64,000 bases of DNA from Paenibacillus sp. 32352 (GCF_002042965.1 NZ_MZNT01000005.1:401287-465286), one strand, 5' to 3'. Positions 44,101-53,073 are shown, numbered from the stretch's first letter. The notes: generated by a model not told the origin, from the letters alone. Made by a program: numbers and translations.

Positions 44101-44594
44101 TGCTGCGTATTCGACTCATTGCATACGTTTAGTTCATATTGAACCGTTTCGCCCGGCTGGGCTGAACGGGATAACCGTTCGGCTGACAAGGCGATAACGC
44201 CCAATGATTTAAGCCGAATCGATCGGATACGGATGCCTGCTTCTGCTTGCCCGCTGCCGTTCACCGTTCTAGCTTCGATTCCAAGCTTGCGGATCATGCG
44301 CCAGAACGCTGGCGCCGCCTGCTTATAGTCAAATTGGCTGAAGGCCGTCTCTACTTCCGTCCAGCCGTTCCCCGTAAGATGCACCGTCGCCGCCGCGACG
44401 GGAATATATTCAGGCCGTCCGATCCTTTGTGGATAGACGCGGAGCGTAAGCTCCATGACCGATCCCTCCGGCACCCAAATCTCCAGCCCAACGGCTTCAA
44501 AAGCCCTCCAATCGGAGGGGTGCCCCAGATCCCATACCCGTTCCGCTCCTTGCTCGAGCAGGGTTACCTCGTTGATGAATTGTCGCATCTCCAA
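41193..44594 (-). CDS. Heparinase II/III-family polysaccharide lyase (large, probably intracellular)
   Basis: A 1133-residue enzyme without a visible signal peptide. Residues about 1-230 are beta-rich (sugar-binding and Ig-like). A helical toroid follows at about 240-590 (L-Y-N-E-S-C-W-T-G-E-D; N-N-I-P-S-G-G-M-A-A-A-L-L; W-Y-F-E-G-A-S-N-Y). The heparinase II/III beta-sandwich starts near 620, with the signature K-Y-G-S-H-G-G-Y-H-G-H-F-D-R carrying the likely catalytic His/Tyr residues, then S-M-S-H-N-M-V-V-V-D. Family members cleave uronate-containing polysaccharides by beta-elimination. Lack of export suggests it acts on oligosaccharides imported by the adjacent ABC transporter. The exact substrate is unknown. 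Confidence 0.82.
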   Translation of the reverse strand: MEMRQFINEVTLLEQGAERVWDLGHPSDWRAFEAVGLEIWVPEGSVMELTLRVYPQRIGRPEYIPVAAATVHLTGNGWTEVETAFSQFDYKQAAPAFWRMIRKLGIEARTVNGSGQAEAGIRIRSIRLKSLGVIALSAERLSRSAQPGETVQYELNVCNESNTQQAVTLALELYGYESMRTQLEPESLVLEPGQTGRVTLQVTLHDGIAPGGYERLTVVAIPGGKAVWAKRLTLYTVRALAHPYIMHTEAGWEQVRRNAAAFPWAQKELDDYIRIAEDWVVPEAQGPGQPFAFELGQRFKLHAAGIAWKLTGRTDFLEKAVLFLRRLADPITGYPATDAPMLHIYSTREELVLPSPRGVKVSTGGLIHEGELMLDIVSVYDLLYNESCWTGEDRSRLEHVFRLFIEKVDWMITDGDTNNIPSGGMAAALLCSLLLQDMHWIRRFIHGPGGFIDMVATGVMDDGWYFEGASNYVVLFADMMTRVVQACEPWGLGLKDRKIPPSYHSNAMLSPWSMPGEKPFLGMSFAKYEPANRNYRTIKDVWDAMLPFIDDRGVLFGANDSTAKQMGKWYDLAYYVWRDPRYASVIRSAKGRDLVYGAGELPEGEDRHDERSVIADNVGLALLRSGGQGSASSRIQAVLKYGSHGGYHGHFDRTGLLGLIRYGKNAYSPLASWYGYHSFMFKMWVQASMSHNMVVVDQRMQEPAPSKRLVFHSGTLLNVCAVETVARWCDPPYGGQTPYPEAFPQERGLIEGREVPIPPQPRPQGDTGTYSEPVVQRRLVAVTEDYVVIADYLKGEESHTFDCLHHYQGFQGIDGERKRLLRHTAQMSEDPYGSAQFITDCSWYECDAPARIRFSHSYNAVRDDSEGRHNMHNEEGLMNLHLHTLWPPQQELMTGWYAEAAPVNKVLSYEIAGDGVQLAEGQFGAWILGKRSLDIPLQGIRELKLQVRVDRSSRKTVFWGNPCVLLQDGRRLPLTDLPIRYENVDPGHGVGSDYYGGQVHLAGELYREALPFEPLDPSLPAVAVIDLSGLEAMAFQGTLGGDYPLGDDPARRKTISIRTSGREAYFITLLESHEGDSVIAAANAISPELIRVQLTDGRTQVIDVHGLKGDGRQLHVRLRELGEAGLLREECTN

Positions 44595-44615
44595 CTTCCT
44601 CTCTAATACAAAATG

Positions 44616-44651
44616 AGCCCGAGAACCCAGTGTAGCTTAAGTTCTCAGGCT
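44616..44651 (-). terminator. Terminator of the AraC regulator gene (second locus)
   Basis: Minus-strand stem AGCCTGAGAAC / GTTCTCGGGCT followed by CATTTTG, between the regulator and the heparinase-like gene. Confidence 0.65.
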
Positions 44652-44714
44652 TTGTTACTTGAGGATTTGCCGATTTCAACGATTTATACCGATGCGGCTC
44701 TATACATTTTCACA

Positions 44715-47165
44715 CTATGTTTGATTAATAACGGGGATAGAGGATGGTTCTTCCTTATGACCGAACTTATGCTGTTTACGGTAATGATCCGGCGTCTTGC
44801 CGCAATGCTTTTTGAAGGAGACGTAGAAGTAATTGGTGTTCTCGAACCCGACCATCTCCCCGATTTTATTGGCGGGCAAATCCGTATCCACCAGCAGCTC
44901 CATGGCTTTGGAGAAGCGGTACTCACTTAAATAGACGGTAATCGACTTGCCGACCATTTCCTTAAATACTTTGCGCATGTAGTTCATAGACAGCCCTCCG
45001 ACCTCCGCCAGCGACTCGACCGTCAGATTCGGATCGGCGTAATGCTCCTGAATATGCTGAATGACCCGGTCCACCATCCACTTGTTTTTCTGTGCTGCTT
45101 CACGGTCGCGCACGCGAACCGCTCTCTCGCATAGACTCAGGTACCATCGCTCGATTTCATCCATTGTCTCCATGTGCCCAAGCTGGCTGCTGAGCTCGCC
45201 GATGTCCATCCGCGCATCGTCCGGAGACGAGCCTCCCATGGTCTTCACCGTTCTGGCGGTAGCAATGAGCAGCTGCGTGAGCGCAAGCATCATCTCGTCA
45301 TAGGGGGCTTTGCTTACGGAGGCCATAAATTCATGAGCCGCGGCGGCAATCTTCCCTCGATCCCCGAGCTTGAGCTTATCGGTCATCTGCTTCTCCAGCA
45401 CCGCCACCTGGCTGTCCGGCAGCGGCTCCCTGGAAGCTTCCACATCTGCTCCGATCAGAGCGCCTCTACCGAGGACTAGCTTGTACCGGGAGGCATTATA
45501 AGCGATTTCCCAGGAGGTTTTGATTCCAGTCATACCGGGGATTTCAGGCCCGATCGCCGCACTGATGGACAGCTTCAGGAATAGACTTACGTTCTGCTGA
45601 ATTTCCCGCAGCGCCTGGATGACGGCTTGCTCCAGCTCGGCCATATTCTCCGGCACGTTGATCATCATGGCCACACCGTCGTCTCCATTATCGAAGCATA
45701 CGAGATGTAAGTGATGCGCCCCTCCGACCTCGAAAGCGATATTCGCCACAGCATATTTGAACAGAGCAATATCCGCCGGATGGTATCTCGCTCTAAGCTC
45801 CCGGTAGCCGTCCAGCCGAATGGCGCAGACGAGAAAGCCGGGATGGTCGAACCTGATGCCTACATGAGCCAGCTTTCTTCTTACCTCTGCATCGTTGGTC
45901 CAACCGCCTGTGGTGAGCAGCCGCAGTACTTCCGCCCGCTTGGCGGACTGGTAATCGGCGATACTGAGCTGCAAATCCTGAATCCGATGCTCCAGATAGG
46001 AGAAGGCTCCCCCCAGCAAGTCGAGCTCGGACGCAGGCTGCTGCTCCCGGGCACCGACCGGTGAGTTGCGGATGCTCTGGATTAGCCGGTGAATCGGTCC
46101 GTAGATCAGTCTGGTGAAGAAACCCCCAAGCAGCTGGACAAGCAGCAGCATGCAAACGGTAACGGTCAAGAGGAACCTTTTTACTTCATTGACCTTGCCC
46201 AGCAGCTGTTCGTAATCGACCAAGCCGATGAAGGTCCACCCGAGGCTGTCTGACTTGATGTAGGAAATGTGATATTTCCGGCCATTCGAATCCATTTCAA
46301 GCGTACCTTTTGTTGAGCCTGACCCATTGATCTTTTGCACGAAATTTTCCTGTGACAGGTTGGCGTTGATCATCTGGTCATTCGTATGAGAGATCACGAT
46401 GCCGTGTTTGTTAATGATCATCGATTGAAATGAGCTGCTCCCCGCCCCATTCATCACCATGCTTTGGAGCATCTTCTGATCCAGGTTAATAATCATGGCG
46501 CCGTTATTGACATGTCCAATCGAGCTTACATAGATCAGGGAGATCACGTTAAGGTCGTAGCTCTTGCCATAAATGGAATAATGAATATGACGGGGATAAA
46601 ATACACCGGACCTGAAGGGCTGAACTTCATCCAGCAGTCCGAGGGCATCGGGATCGTAGAATTCGCCGTACGACTTCATTGTCGTCAAGGAAGAGAAGGC
46701 CAGCTTACGCGAATGATTCAACAAATAAATGGATTGGATCAGCGGGTTGGTGCTGCTAAGCTCATACAGCTTGTTCCCTATTTGACCCAAGGTAGGTGTA
46801 TCGAACTCCTGGTTATAAAATCCTCTCTGAACCTCTGCATTGTTGAAAGCGGTTCCGTAATTTTCGAAGGTCGAGCTTAGCAAAATATTGGCCGTGTTGA
46901 ACGACTGCTCGATAGCCCGGTCCGTAGAGTGATTGATTTCCTGTGACAGATCGGAGGATACCTTGGCGGAAATAATAAAGGTAAGCCCGGCCATGACGAG
47001 CAGACCGACCAGCACATAAGATAAAATCATTCGGATCAGCATACTTTTATTTTTCACAAAAGCCCGAACGCTTCCTATGATGATCCCCCCCTTACAACTT
47101 GTCATGCAGAAAAGAGACGTCTGGCCGAGGCGCAAATACGTCTCTCCCCAATGTAACAGAAGCAT
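44715..47165 (-). CDS. Membrane-bound AraC-family regulator (second locus)
   Basis: An 816-codon frame. One transmembrane segment lies near residue 45-68 and another near 330-350, enclosing a Cache-like extracellular sensor. A central degenerate domain follows, and the C-terminal 100 residues carry the AraC helix-turn-helix pair (V-E-S-L-A-E-V-G-G-L-S-M-N-Y-M-R-K-V-F-K; I-G-E-M-V-G-F-E-N-T-N-Y-F-Y-V-S-F-K-K). The true start is unresolved: the first ~35 codons are poor, AGGGGGG (about 47090) is followed by no standard start at good distance, and GTG before K-N-K-S-M is a candidate. It is the likely activator of the heparinase/ABC operon downstream. Confidence 0.85.
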   Translation of the reverse strand: MLLLHWGETYLRLGQTSLFCMTSCKGGIIIGSVRAFVKNKSMLIRMILSYVLVGLLVMAGLTFIISAKVSSDLSQEINHSTDRAIEQSFNTANILLSSTFENYGTAFNNAEVQRGFYNQEFDTPTLGQIGNKLYELSSTNPLIQSIYLLNHSRKLAFSSLTTMKSYGEFYDPDALGLLDEVQPFRSGVFYPRHIHYSIYGKSYDLNVISLIYVSSIGHVNNGAMIINLDQKMLQSMVMNGAGSSSFQSMIINKHGIVISHTNDQMINANLSQENFVQKINGSGSTKGTLEMDSNGRKYHISYIKSDSLGWTFIGLVDYEQLLGKVNEVKRFLLTVTVCMLLLVQLLGGFFTRLIYGPIHRLIQSIRNSPVGAREQQPASELDLLGGAFSYLEHRIQDLQLSIADYQSAKRAEVLRLLTTGGWTNDAEVRRKLAHVGIRFDHPGFLVCAIRLDGYRELRARYHPADIALFKYAVANIAFEVGGAHHLHLVCFDNGDDGVAMMINVPENMAELEQAVIQALREIQQNVSLFLKLSISAAIGPEIPGMTGIKTSWEIAYNASRYKLVLGRGALIGADVEASREPLPDSQVAVLEKQMTDKLKLGDRGKIAAAAHEFMASVSKAPYDEMMLALTQLLIATARTVKTMGGSSPDDARMDIGELSSQLGHMETMDEIERWYLSLCERAVRVRDREAAQKNKWMVDRVIQHIQEHYADPNLTVESLAEVGGLSMNYMRKVFKEMVGKSITVYLSEYRFSKAMELLVDTDLPANKIGEMVGFENTNYFYVSFKKHCGKTPDHYRKQHKFGHKEEPSSIPVINQT

Positions 47166-47323
47166 GGCTTCGGAACTATGCGGTTTTTTAACAAATAAGT
47201 GCGCTTTTTTAAGAAGTGGGATGAAGCCCTAGTATTATATCCTCAAATACAATGATTCGCCGCCGTAAATGTTGTTCGATATAGTCATACTTGTCATCAA
47301 ATGATGATAAAGTCGAAAAAATA

Positions 47324-47352
47324 ATTGCTGTAATTTAATTCCCATGGTAATA
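47324..47352 (+). promoter_or_regulatory. Promoter of the YHYH protein gene
   Basis: -35 TTGCTG (47324-47329), 17-bp spacer, -10 TAATAT (47347-47352), 36 bp before the start codon. Confidence 0.55.
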
Positions 47353-47388
47353 TCTACTAGGTATTTTGAAGCATACTAGGAGGTTACC

Positions 47389-48087
47389 ATGGTTCTCAAA
47401 AAGACAATTCTTACTATTGCACTACTTAGCCTATCTTTTGCATCCATATCAAGTGCTCATCCGGGAAGGACTGATTCTAAAGGGGGTCATACTTGCTGGA
47501 CTAATTGTGCAAAATGGGGCTTAAAGGATGGCGAGTATCACTATCATAAGGGTGGTGGCTTTTTCATAGGCGCAGATATCCCACCGGATGAACCTGCACC
47601 CTCCACATCTGATGTTGAAGAAACTATTCCTTATGGGCATGTTAAAGTTACTCTTCCGACATTTAAGGTTTATATTAACTATAAAACGGGAGCCTCGGAC
47701 GCTCAAAACGCTACTTTAGAATACCCATTTTTTTTGTATAATGATATCATCTACGCACCGTTGAATTATGATATGTGTTCAACTCTTACGATTGAAAGCA
47801 CTTGGTCAAATGAAGTGGGTTTATCATTAAGAAAAACGGACACAGAGATTGGGGAGGGCGTACGTTTCCAACGTAGTAAGCCATCCTCTGCTCGGCCTGC
47901 AAACATGTATGCACACCTTCCGACATTCAATATTTTTGTCAACGATGAATGGGTGGATAATGCGAATGAAGAATATCCATTTTTAGTTTATAATGATGTA
48001 ACATACTATCCAATGACTTGGAATTTTAATAGTAAATTGGGTCTGACCACTGGATTAAAAGACAATAGGTTCGATATTTTTAAGTAG
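47389..48087 (+). CDS. Secreted YHYH-motif protein with two stalk-like repeats
   Basis: A 232-residue exported protein. A signal peptide (1-23) is followed by the YHYH module: H-P-G-R-T-D-S-K-G-G-H-T-C-W-T-N-C ... G-E-Y-H-Y-H, a likely metal site with two cysteines and several histidines. Two related repeats follow, each starting L-P-T-F-(K/N)-(V/I)-(Y/F)-(I/V)-N and ending in Y-P-F-(F/L)-(L/V)-Y-N-D-(I/V)-x-Y, about residues 86-135 and 180-232; they resemble stalk/copper-amine-oxidase N-terminal-like domains. AGGAGG precedes the ATG. It stands alone with its own promoter and terminator. The YHYH part alone is recognised; the overall role is unknown. Confidence 0.75.
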   Translation: MVLKKTILTIALLSLSFASISSAHPGRTDSKGGHTCWTNCAKWGLKDGEYHYHKGGGFFIGADIPPDEPAPSTSDVEETIPYGHVKVTLPTFKVYINYKTGASDAQNATLEYPFFLYNDIIYAPLNYDMCSTLTIESTWSNEVGLSLRKTDTEIGEGVRFQRSKPSSARPANMYAHLPTFNIFVNDEWVDNANEEYPFLVYNDVTYYPMTWNFNSKLGLTTGLKDNRFDIFK

Positions 48088-48093
48088 AATAAG

Positions 48094-48120
48094 GGCTGCC
48101 ATCGGCAGCTTTTTTATTTT
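48094..48120 (+). terminator. Terminator of the YHYH protein gene
   Basis: Stem GGCTGCC / GGCAGC(T) with a 3-nt loop followed by TTTTTTATTTT. Confidence 0.85.
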
Positions 48121-48153
48121 CCAAGTGAAATCTGAGTTAGGACCAGACCAGTC

Positions 48154-48195
48154 AAAAAAAATGAGATCCGCTCTTTGTCTCGAAAGAACGGATCT
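48154..48195 (-). terminator. Terminator of the SLH protein gene
   Basis: Minus-strand stem AGATCCG / CGGATCT with an inner CTTT/AAAG extension, followed by eight near-continuous Ts. Confidence 0.85.
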
Positions 48196-48210
48196 TCACA
48201 ATTTGGCTGA

Positions 48211-51200
48211 TTATGATGCTTCTTCGATATCAGGGAAGGCCCAAAAATCGGGGAGCACGTCCGACCATGTTGGAACGGAAACATTTGACTGCGGTATTCT
48301 ATGCAAAATACGGTTGATGATCACAACGGCCTCCGCCCGGCTTAAAGACCGATCTGGGGCAAATGAACCGTCTTCGTAACCGGACATAATCCCTTTCTTA
48401 TACACTGCCTCAATTTGCCCGCTGGCCCAGTGTCCCGCCGTATCCTTAAAGGAAGGCTTCGACGGGTTATTGTCCAATTTCAGCCATTTCCCTATAATCG
48501 ATGTCATTTCAGCGCGAGTGATCGGGGCGTTCGGTCTGAACGTATGGTCGGGATAACCTGACAATAAGCCCGCTACCTGGCCCCATCGAATGGAATCAGC
48601 GGCCCAGTAGTTCGGATCGATATCGGTAAAATCTGACGCTGCCTGCTTCTTCTCTACCGACTTCTGCAGCAAGCGGGTTAACATAACGCTCATTTCCGCT
48701 CTGGTCACCGGTTCATTCGGTCTGAATGTGCCGTCAGGATAGCCGAGTATATAAGGATCGTGTTGCAGCGGCTCCTTTTTTATCGAAACGATTGTAAATG
48801 TACTGAATTGGTTGATTTGAATTTGTATGCCTGAGGGATCGCCGTTCTTATCGAAAACGATCTCTCCCCGCTGCAACTCCTTCTTGCCGTCCGTGTGTTC
48901 GACATAGACGCTCAAGGTTTGCAAGAATGGCTCTCTTTGAACCGGAACGGCCGGAATGGCAGCTCGGTCAATCGGAAAAGCGACCTTCACCGGAGCTTTA
49001 GGCAAATTCGTTTCAATGGTCACCGGCGTACCAAGCACCTCAATGTCTCGCTCTTTGGCCACACTGCGGATTTCATCCGCATTTGCGATTCTTTCTTTCA
49101 CAGCCTGGCGTTCATCGTCTCTTTTGATCGGGGCTACACGAAGGTAGTAGTCCTGATTTCCGGGGAGGCCTTTGATCGCATCGTTCGGAATGGTGACCGT
49201 TGCATTTTCCGTTTTCATTTCCAGAGTTAACGACCGTTCTGCCAAAATAGATATGGAACGGGCCGGCAATACAATATTCACCGTATCCGCCGGATCTTCC
49301 GGCAAGCCATCAATGACGACCCGCATCGTATTTTGTCCGGATTGCATGCTTGCTACGACTTCTTCCATCTCTTTGTCGTTCATAATCACTTGGTCGGCTT
49401 TTTGCTGTCCGATCCAGATTCTTGTTATTTCAAACCGCTCAATGATTGGTGAGGTTCCCACTTCAACCTTCGCATGCCGGGTGTCGGCCTTAGTCCCCGT
49501 ACCGGTTGATCTGTTGCTCTTGCTGTAAACGGTGACTTGCGTTTGGGCTTTCAATCCCCCATAGGTTGCTTCCAACACACCGGTTCCGACGGCTCTTCCT
49601 GTCATTTTGCCGGTTTCCGATATGGTGGCGATTTCGTTCGAAAGCGAGAATTCGGAGAGCAAGGTAATCTCGGAAGTCGAACCGTCAGAGAAGGCAGCGT
49701 TCACCGCCGTTTGCTGATCCATGTTGATTTCAACCCAGTAAGCCGGTTCTGCAAAAGAAATGCCTTTGAGCGCAGGGTCTACCGTTACCGTCGCGTTGGC
49801 CTTGTTATTGTCATAGACTGCCGTCACAACCGTTTGACCGTATTTCAGAGCCTTCCATTTACCGGTAGACGATAATCCGACAATTTCCGGATCTGCAATT
49901 TGAATGGTCCCTTGTTTCGTAACATCGATTTCTTGATGGTCCGAATATCCGATAATAAGCTGGAATGCCGCCTCGTTCCCTTCGACTAACGAATAGGTCG
50001 CGGAATTAAAACGCAGTCCTGTCGGCTTCGGAATTACCGTCACCGTCCGCACTTTCTCTTGGGCCCGGTTTCCGGCCAGATCGGTTACGCTGTAGTGTAT
50101 TGGATACGTTCCGGCTTTGCCGGTATCCACCGAACCGGTAACGGTTAACGGAGAAATGCCGGAAAGCGAATCCGATGCCAGAACTCCCTTTTCAACATAA
50201 TCATCGCCCAAGTACAAAGTAATCGTTTCATCCCCGACCAAGGTCAAAACCGGCGCCGTTTTATCGATCTTGATTTCGGCGGAAATCGGTTCGCTGACAC
50301 TGTCCGAGCCTGCGGCTCTGGCATACACAGTCGTTATCCCTTCTTGTTCGACGACGACCGGTGCGGTGTAATCCGTCCATTCCCCGGACTCTCCGATCTT
50401 GTACTGCACCCGGCTGCCGGAGTCGCTGTACACCGTTGCCGTTACGCTTTGATTCGTCCAGCCTGTATGGCTTACCGTCACCGTCAGATGGTTGCTGATA
50501 AGGATCCCCTGCGTAGCTCCGATATGGTTCAGCGTCAGATCCGCCGGATTGCCCGCCGTATCGTTAATGGTCGCACCGGATACGTCAATGGCTGTAGATA
50601 CCAGCTGTATACCATCATTGTCTTGATCCTGAACCCTTACTTGATAACGGAACAGCAGCTCCTTCGAATCAAGCGAACTTTCGTAAACGGCTTTGACGTT
50701 CGTGTCGCCCACCTTGAGCCCAATAGTCGGAGCTGTACCCGACGCCATATTCACGACAACCGGCTCGCTCATCTTCACAATAAAGGTGAGGTACATTCCC
50801 GCTTTGTACGTCCCGTTCGCCGGTACGCTGACCGAGGTTACTACCGGAGTCACCGTATCCACCAGCACTGCCGTCGTGCTGCCCACGCCGTTCAAAGTCA
50901 GGCTCGCGTTGTTGCTTGCGCTATCCCGCAGTGTGCCGCCATTTACACTCAGCGCGGCGCCTACAGAGATCCCATCTGCGTCGTTGTCTCCGTTCTGCAC
51001 CGTATAGCGGAACACCAGCGCGCTCGTCCCCGAACCGGACACGTATGAGGCATTTACTCCCGCCGATCCGACCGTCAGCGGCAGCTGCGGCGTGCCTCCT
51101 GTTGTGTCTACTGTCACGTTTTCGCCGAAGTTCACGGTGAAGTCGAGGTTGTCCCCCGCTTTGTATGCTCCGTTCGCCGGTACGCTGACCGAGGTTACTG

Positions 51201-52674
51201 CCGGGGCCGCCGTATCCACCAGCACTGCCGCCGTGCTGCCCACGCCGTTCAAAGTCAGGCTCGCGTTGTTGCCCACGCCGTCCCGCAGCGTACTTCCGTT
51301 TGCGTTCAGGGCAGCACCTACGGAGATCCCATCTGCGTCGTTGTCTCCGTTCTGCACTGTGTAGCGGAACACCAGCGCGCTCGTCCCCGAACCGGATACG
51401 TAAGGAGCGTTTACCCCCGTCGATCCGATCGTCAGCGGCAGCTGCGGCGTGCCTCCTGCCGTATCCACCGTCACGTTATCGTCGAAGTTCACGGTGAAGT
51501 CGAGGTTGTCTCCCGCTTTGTACGTCCCGTTCGCCGGTACGTTCACGCTCCCGATCGTTGGAGCCGCGGCGTCCACTAATACTGCCGCCGTGCTGTCTAT
51601 GCCGTTCAACGTCAGGATAGCGTCGTTGCCCACGCCGTCCCGCAGCACGCCGCCGTTTGCATTCAGATCGGTGCCTACGGCGATCCCGTTCGCATCGTTG
51701 TCACCGCTCTGCACCGTGTAATGGAACGCCAATGCGTTTGTTCCTGAGCCGGAGACGTACAGGGCTTTCACTGCCGTCGATCCGATCGTCAGCGGCAAAT
51801 ACGGCGTACCTCCCGTCGTATTTACTATTACGTTTTCGCTGAAGTTCACTATGAAACCCAGTGTCTCCCCTGCTTTGTACGTTCCGCCCGCAGGCACTCC
51901 TACGTTCGTAACAACCGGTGGAATGGCTTCGACTAATACCGCCGTCGTGATGCCTATATTGTTCAGAGCCAGGTCCGCATCGTTGCCCGTGCTGTCCTGT
52001 AGTGTGCCGCCGTTTGCATTCATTGAGGTGCCTACGGCGATTCCATTAAAATCCTGATCCCCGCTTTGCACTGTGTAGCGGAACAGCAGCGCACTCGTCC
52101 CCGAACCGGATACGTAATGGGCATTCACATCCGTTGATCCGATCCTCAGCGGCAGCTGCGGTGTGCCTCCTGCCGTATCTACCGTCACGTTTTCGCCGAA
52201 GTTCACCGTGAAGTCGAGGTTGTCTCCCGTTTTGTAAGTCCCGTTCGATGGTACGCTGACTGAAGTTACCGTTGGCCTCACCGTGTCGACGGAATAAATG
52301 TTTGATTGGGTGTACCCGGTCCCCGCGTTGCCACTGCTATTAGTCACTAGCGCATTGTTGAGCGTGATAATATTGCTGTCGTCTTCAACGTCTACGAAAG
52401 GTATCAAGGTTGCGGTATAGGCGATGTTGTTAGCAGTCGCGAGGCTGGTTAGCGTGCCGTTCTCCACTATCATGTCAGATAGAGTAAAACCGGTCACCGC
52501 TTCTGAGAAGGTGATCGTCACCGGCGAGGTATCACCGATACCCAGATCATTGTTAATCACTGTAATGTTGGCTGTTAGAGGGGCGGCAAACGCTTTGTCG
52601 ATCAGGAACAAAGGTATCCCCCCTAGGATGACTAAACCTAAAAATAACTTCCATACTCTACTCGCCGGATTCAT
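48211..52674 (-). CDS. Giant S-layer-anchored surface protein with tandem Ig-like repeats
   Basis: A 1487-residue exported protein. Order: signal peptide (1-31); an Ig-like domain (33-132); five tandem repeats of about 119 residues (133-727) that share S-V-x-V-P-A-N-G-T-Y-K-A-G, F-T-V-N-F, T-P-x-L-P-L-x-(I/V)-G-S and L-V-F-R-Y-T-V-Q-(S/N)-G-D; an OmpL47-type domain (about 730-805); a DUF5011-like domain with K-T-A-P-V-L-T-L-V-G-D (about 805-885); bacterial Ig-2-like domains (890-1065); an unassigned region; and three SLH domains (about 1310-1480; G-Y-P-D-G-T-F-R-P-N-E-P-V-T-R-A-E-M). SLH domains bind pyruvylated wall polymer, so this is a cell-surface stalk or adhesin. No enzymatic domain was seen. 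Confidence 0.88.
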   Translation of the reverse strand: MNPASRVWKLFLGLVILGGIPLFLIDKAFAAPLTANITVINNDLGIGDTSPVTITFSEAVTGFTLSDMIVENGTLTSLATANNIAYTATLIPFVDVEDDSNIITLNNALVTNSSGNAGTGYTQSNIYSVDTVRPTVTSVSVPSNGTYKTGDNLDFTVNFGENVTVDTAGGTPQLPLRIGSTDVNAHYVSGSGTSALLFRYTVQSGDQDFNGIAVGTSMNANGGTLQDSTGNDADLALNNIGITTAVLVEAIPPVVTNVGVPAGGTYKAGETLGFIVNFSENVIVNTTGGTPYLPLTIGSTAVKALYVSGSGTNALAFHYTVQSGDNDANGIAVGTDLNANGGVLRDGVGNDAILTLNGIDSTAAVLVDAAAPTIGSVNVPANGTYKAGDNLDFTVNFDDNVTVDTAGGTPQLPLTIGSTGVNAPYVSGSGTSALVFRYTVQNGDNDADGISVGAALNANGSTLRDGVGNNASLTLNGVGSTAAVLVDTAAPAVTSVSVPANGAYKAGDNLDFTVNFGENVTVDTTGGTPQLPLTVGSAGVNASYVSGSGTSALVFRYTVQNGDNDADGISVGAALSVNGGTLRDSASNNASLTLNGVGSTTAVLVDTVTPVVTSVSVPANGTYKAGMYLTFIVKMSEPVVVNMASGTAPTIGLKVGDTNVKAVYESSLDSKELLFRYQVRVQDQDNDGIQLVSTAIDVSGATINDTAGNPADLTLNHIGATQGILISNHLTVTVSHTGWTNQSVTATVYSDSGSRVQYKIGESGEWTDYTAPVVVEQEGITTVYARAAGSDSVSEPISAEIKIDKTAPVLTLVGDETITLYLGDDYVEKGVLASDSLSGISPLTVTGSVDTGKAGTYPIHYSVTDLAGNRAQEKVRTVTVIPKPTGLRFNSATYSLVEGNEAAFQLIIGYSDHQEIDVTKQGTIQIADPEIVGLSSTGKWKALKYGQTVVTAVYDNNKANATVTVDPALKGISFAEPAYWVEINMDQQTAVNAAFSDGSTSEITLLSEFSLSNEIATISETGKMTGRAVGTGVLEATYGGLKAQTQVTVYSKSNRSTGTGTKADTRHAKVEVGTSPIIERFEITRIWIGQQKADQVIMNDKEMEEVVASMQSGQNTMRVVIDGLPEDPADTVNIVLPARSISILAERSLTLEMKTENATVTIPNDAIKGLPGNQDYYLRVAPIKRDDERQAVKERIANADEIRSVAKERDIEVLGTPVTIETNLPKAPVKVAFPIDRAAIPAVPVQREPFLQTLSVYVEHTDGKKELQRGEIVFDKNGDPSGIQIQINQFSTFTIVSIKKEPLQHDPYILGYPDGTFRPNEPVTRAEMSVMLTRLLQKSVEKKQAASDFTDIDPNYWAADSIRWGQVAGLLSGYPDHTFRPNAPITRAEMTSIIGKWLKLDNNPSKPSFKDTAGHWASGQIEAVYKKGIMSGYEDGSFAPDRSLSRAEAVVIINRILHRIPQSNVSVPTWSDVLPDFWAFPDIEEAS
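50493..52278 (-). repeat. Five tandem ~357-bp repeats inside the SLH protein gene
   Basis: Units of 119 codons, in order from residue 133. Units 3 and 4 are almost identical in protein and share long identical DNA blocks; units 1 and 2 are diverged; unit 5 is the most diverged, which fits expansion by unequal recombination in the middle of the array. Confidence 0.85.
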
Positions 52675-52863
52675 ATCCTTGTTCCCTCTCTCAATTTCGA
52701 TCTTCTTTTGCTATTAGCCGTAACGTATCTGCCTTTCCGGATGACAGCAAAGGAGAAGCCATATCTTTATTTTCGGTATTTTTTGACATGGTAATAATAG
52801 TTTAATAGTTCTATCCCGCACCCAAAATCCCCTGTTACACTCTTCTGTAAAAAAACGAACTGA

Positions 52864-52892
52864 ATTTTATATAAATGTCACTAATTTGACAA
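52864..52892 (-). promoter_or_regulatory. Promoter of the SLH protein gene
   Basis: Minus strand: -35 TTGTCA (52892-52887), 17-bp spacer, -10 TAAAAT (52869-52864), about 190 bp before the start codon. Confidence 0.5.
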
Positions 52893-52937
52893 AATTTACT
52901 TCCCTAATCAACTTTGATCATTGCTATTCTACTCCGT

Positions 52938-53073
52938 CTATTCAACGAATCGGGGCATACCATATCCCGATTCTTTCAATAAATCTCGCCGCTCCTCAGT
53001 AAGCACAAGCACGAGAGAACCACGATCCCGCTCCGATCGAATCAGCCTGCCGCCCGCTTGCAGCACCTTGTTC
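52938..53073 (-). pseudogene. Remnant of a DinG/Rad3-type helicase (C-terminal 44 codons)
   Basis: The minus strand reads N-K-V-L-Q-A-G-G-R-L-I-R-S-E-R-D-R-G-S-L, which is helicase motif VI of the DinG/XPD superfamily, then a short tail to TAG at 52938. An in-frame TAG directly precedes the fragment (53076-53074), and everything upstream of motif VI is gone. The break falls just before the promoter of the L4/leader module, so that module may have replaced the helicase gene body. Confidence 0.75.
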
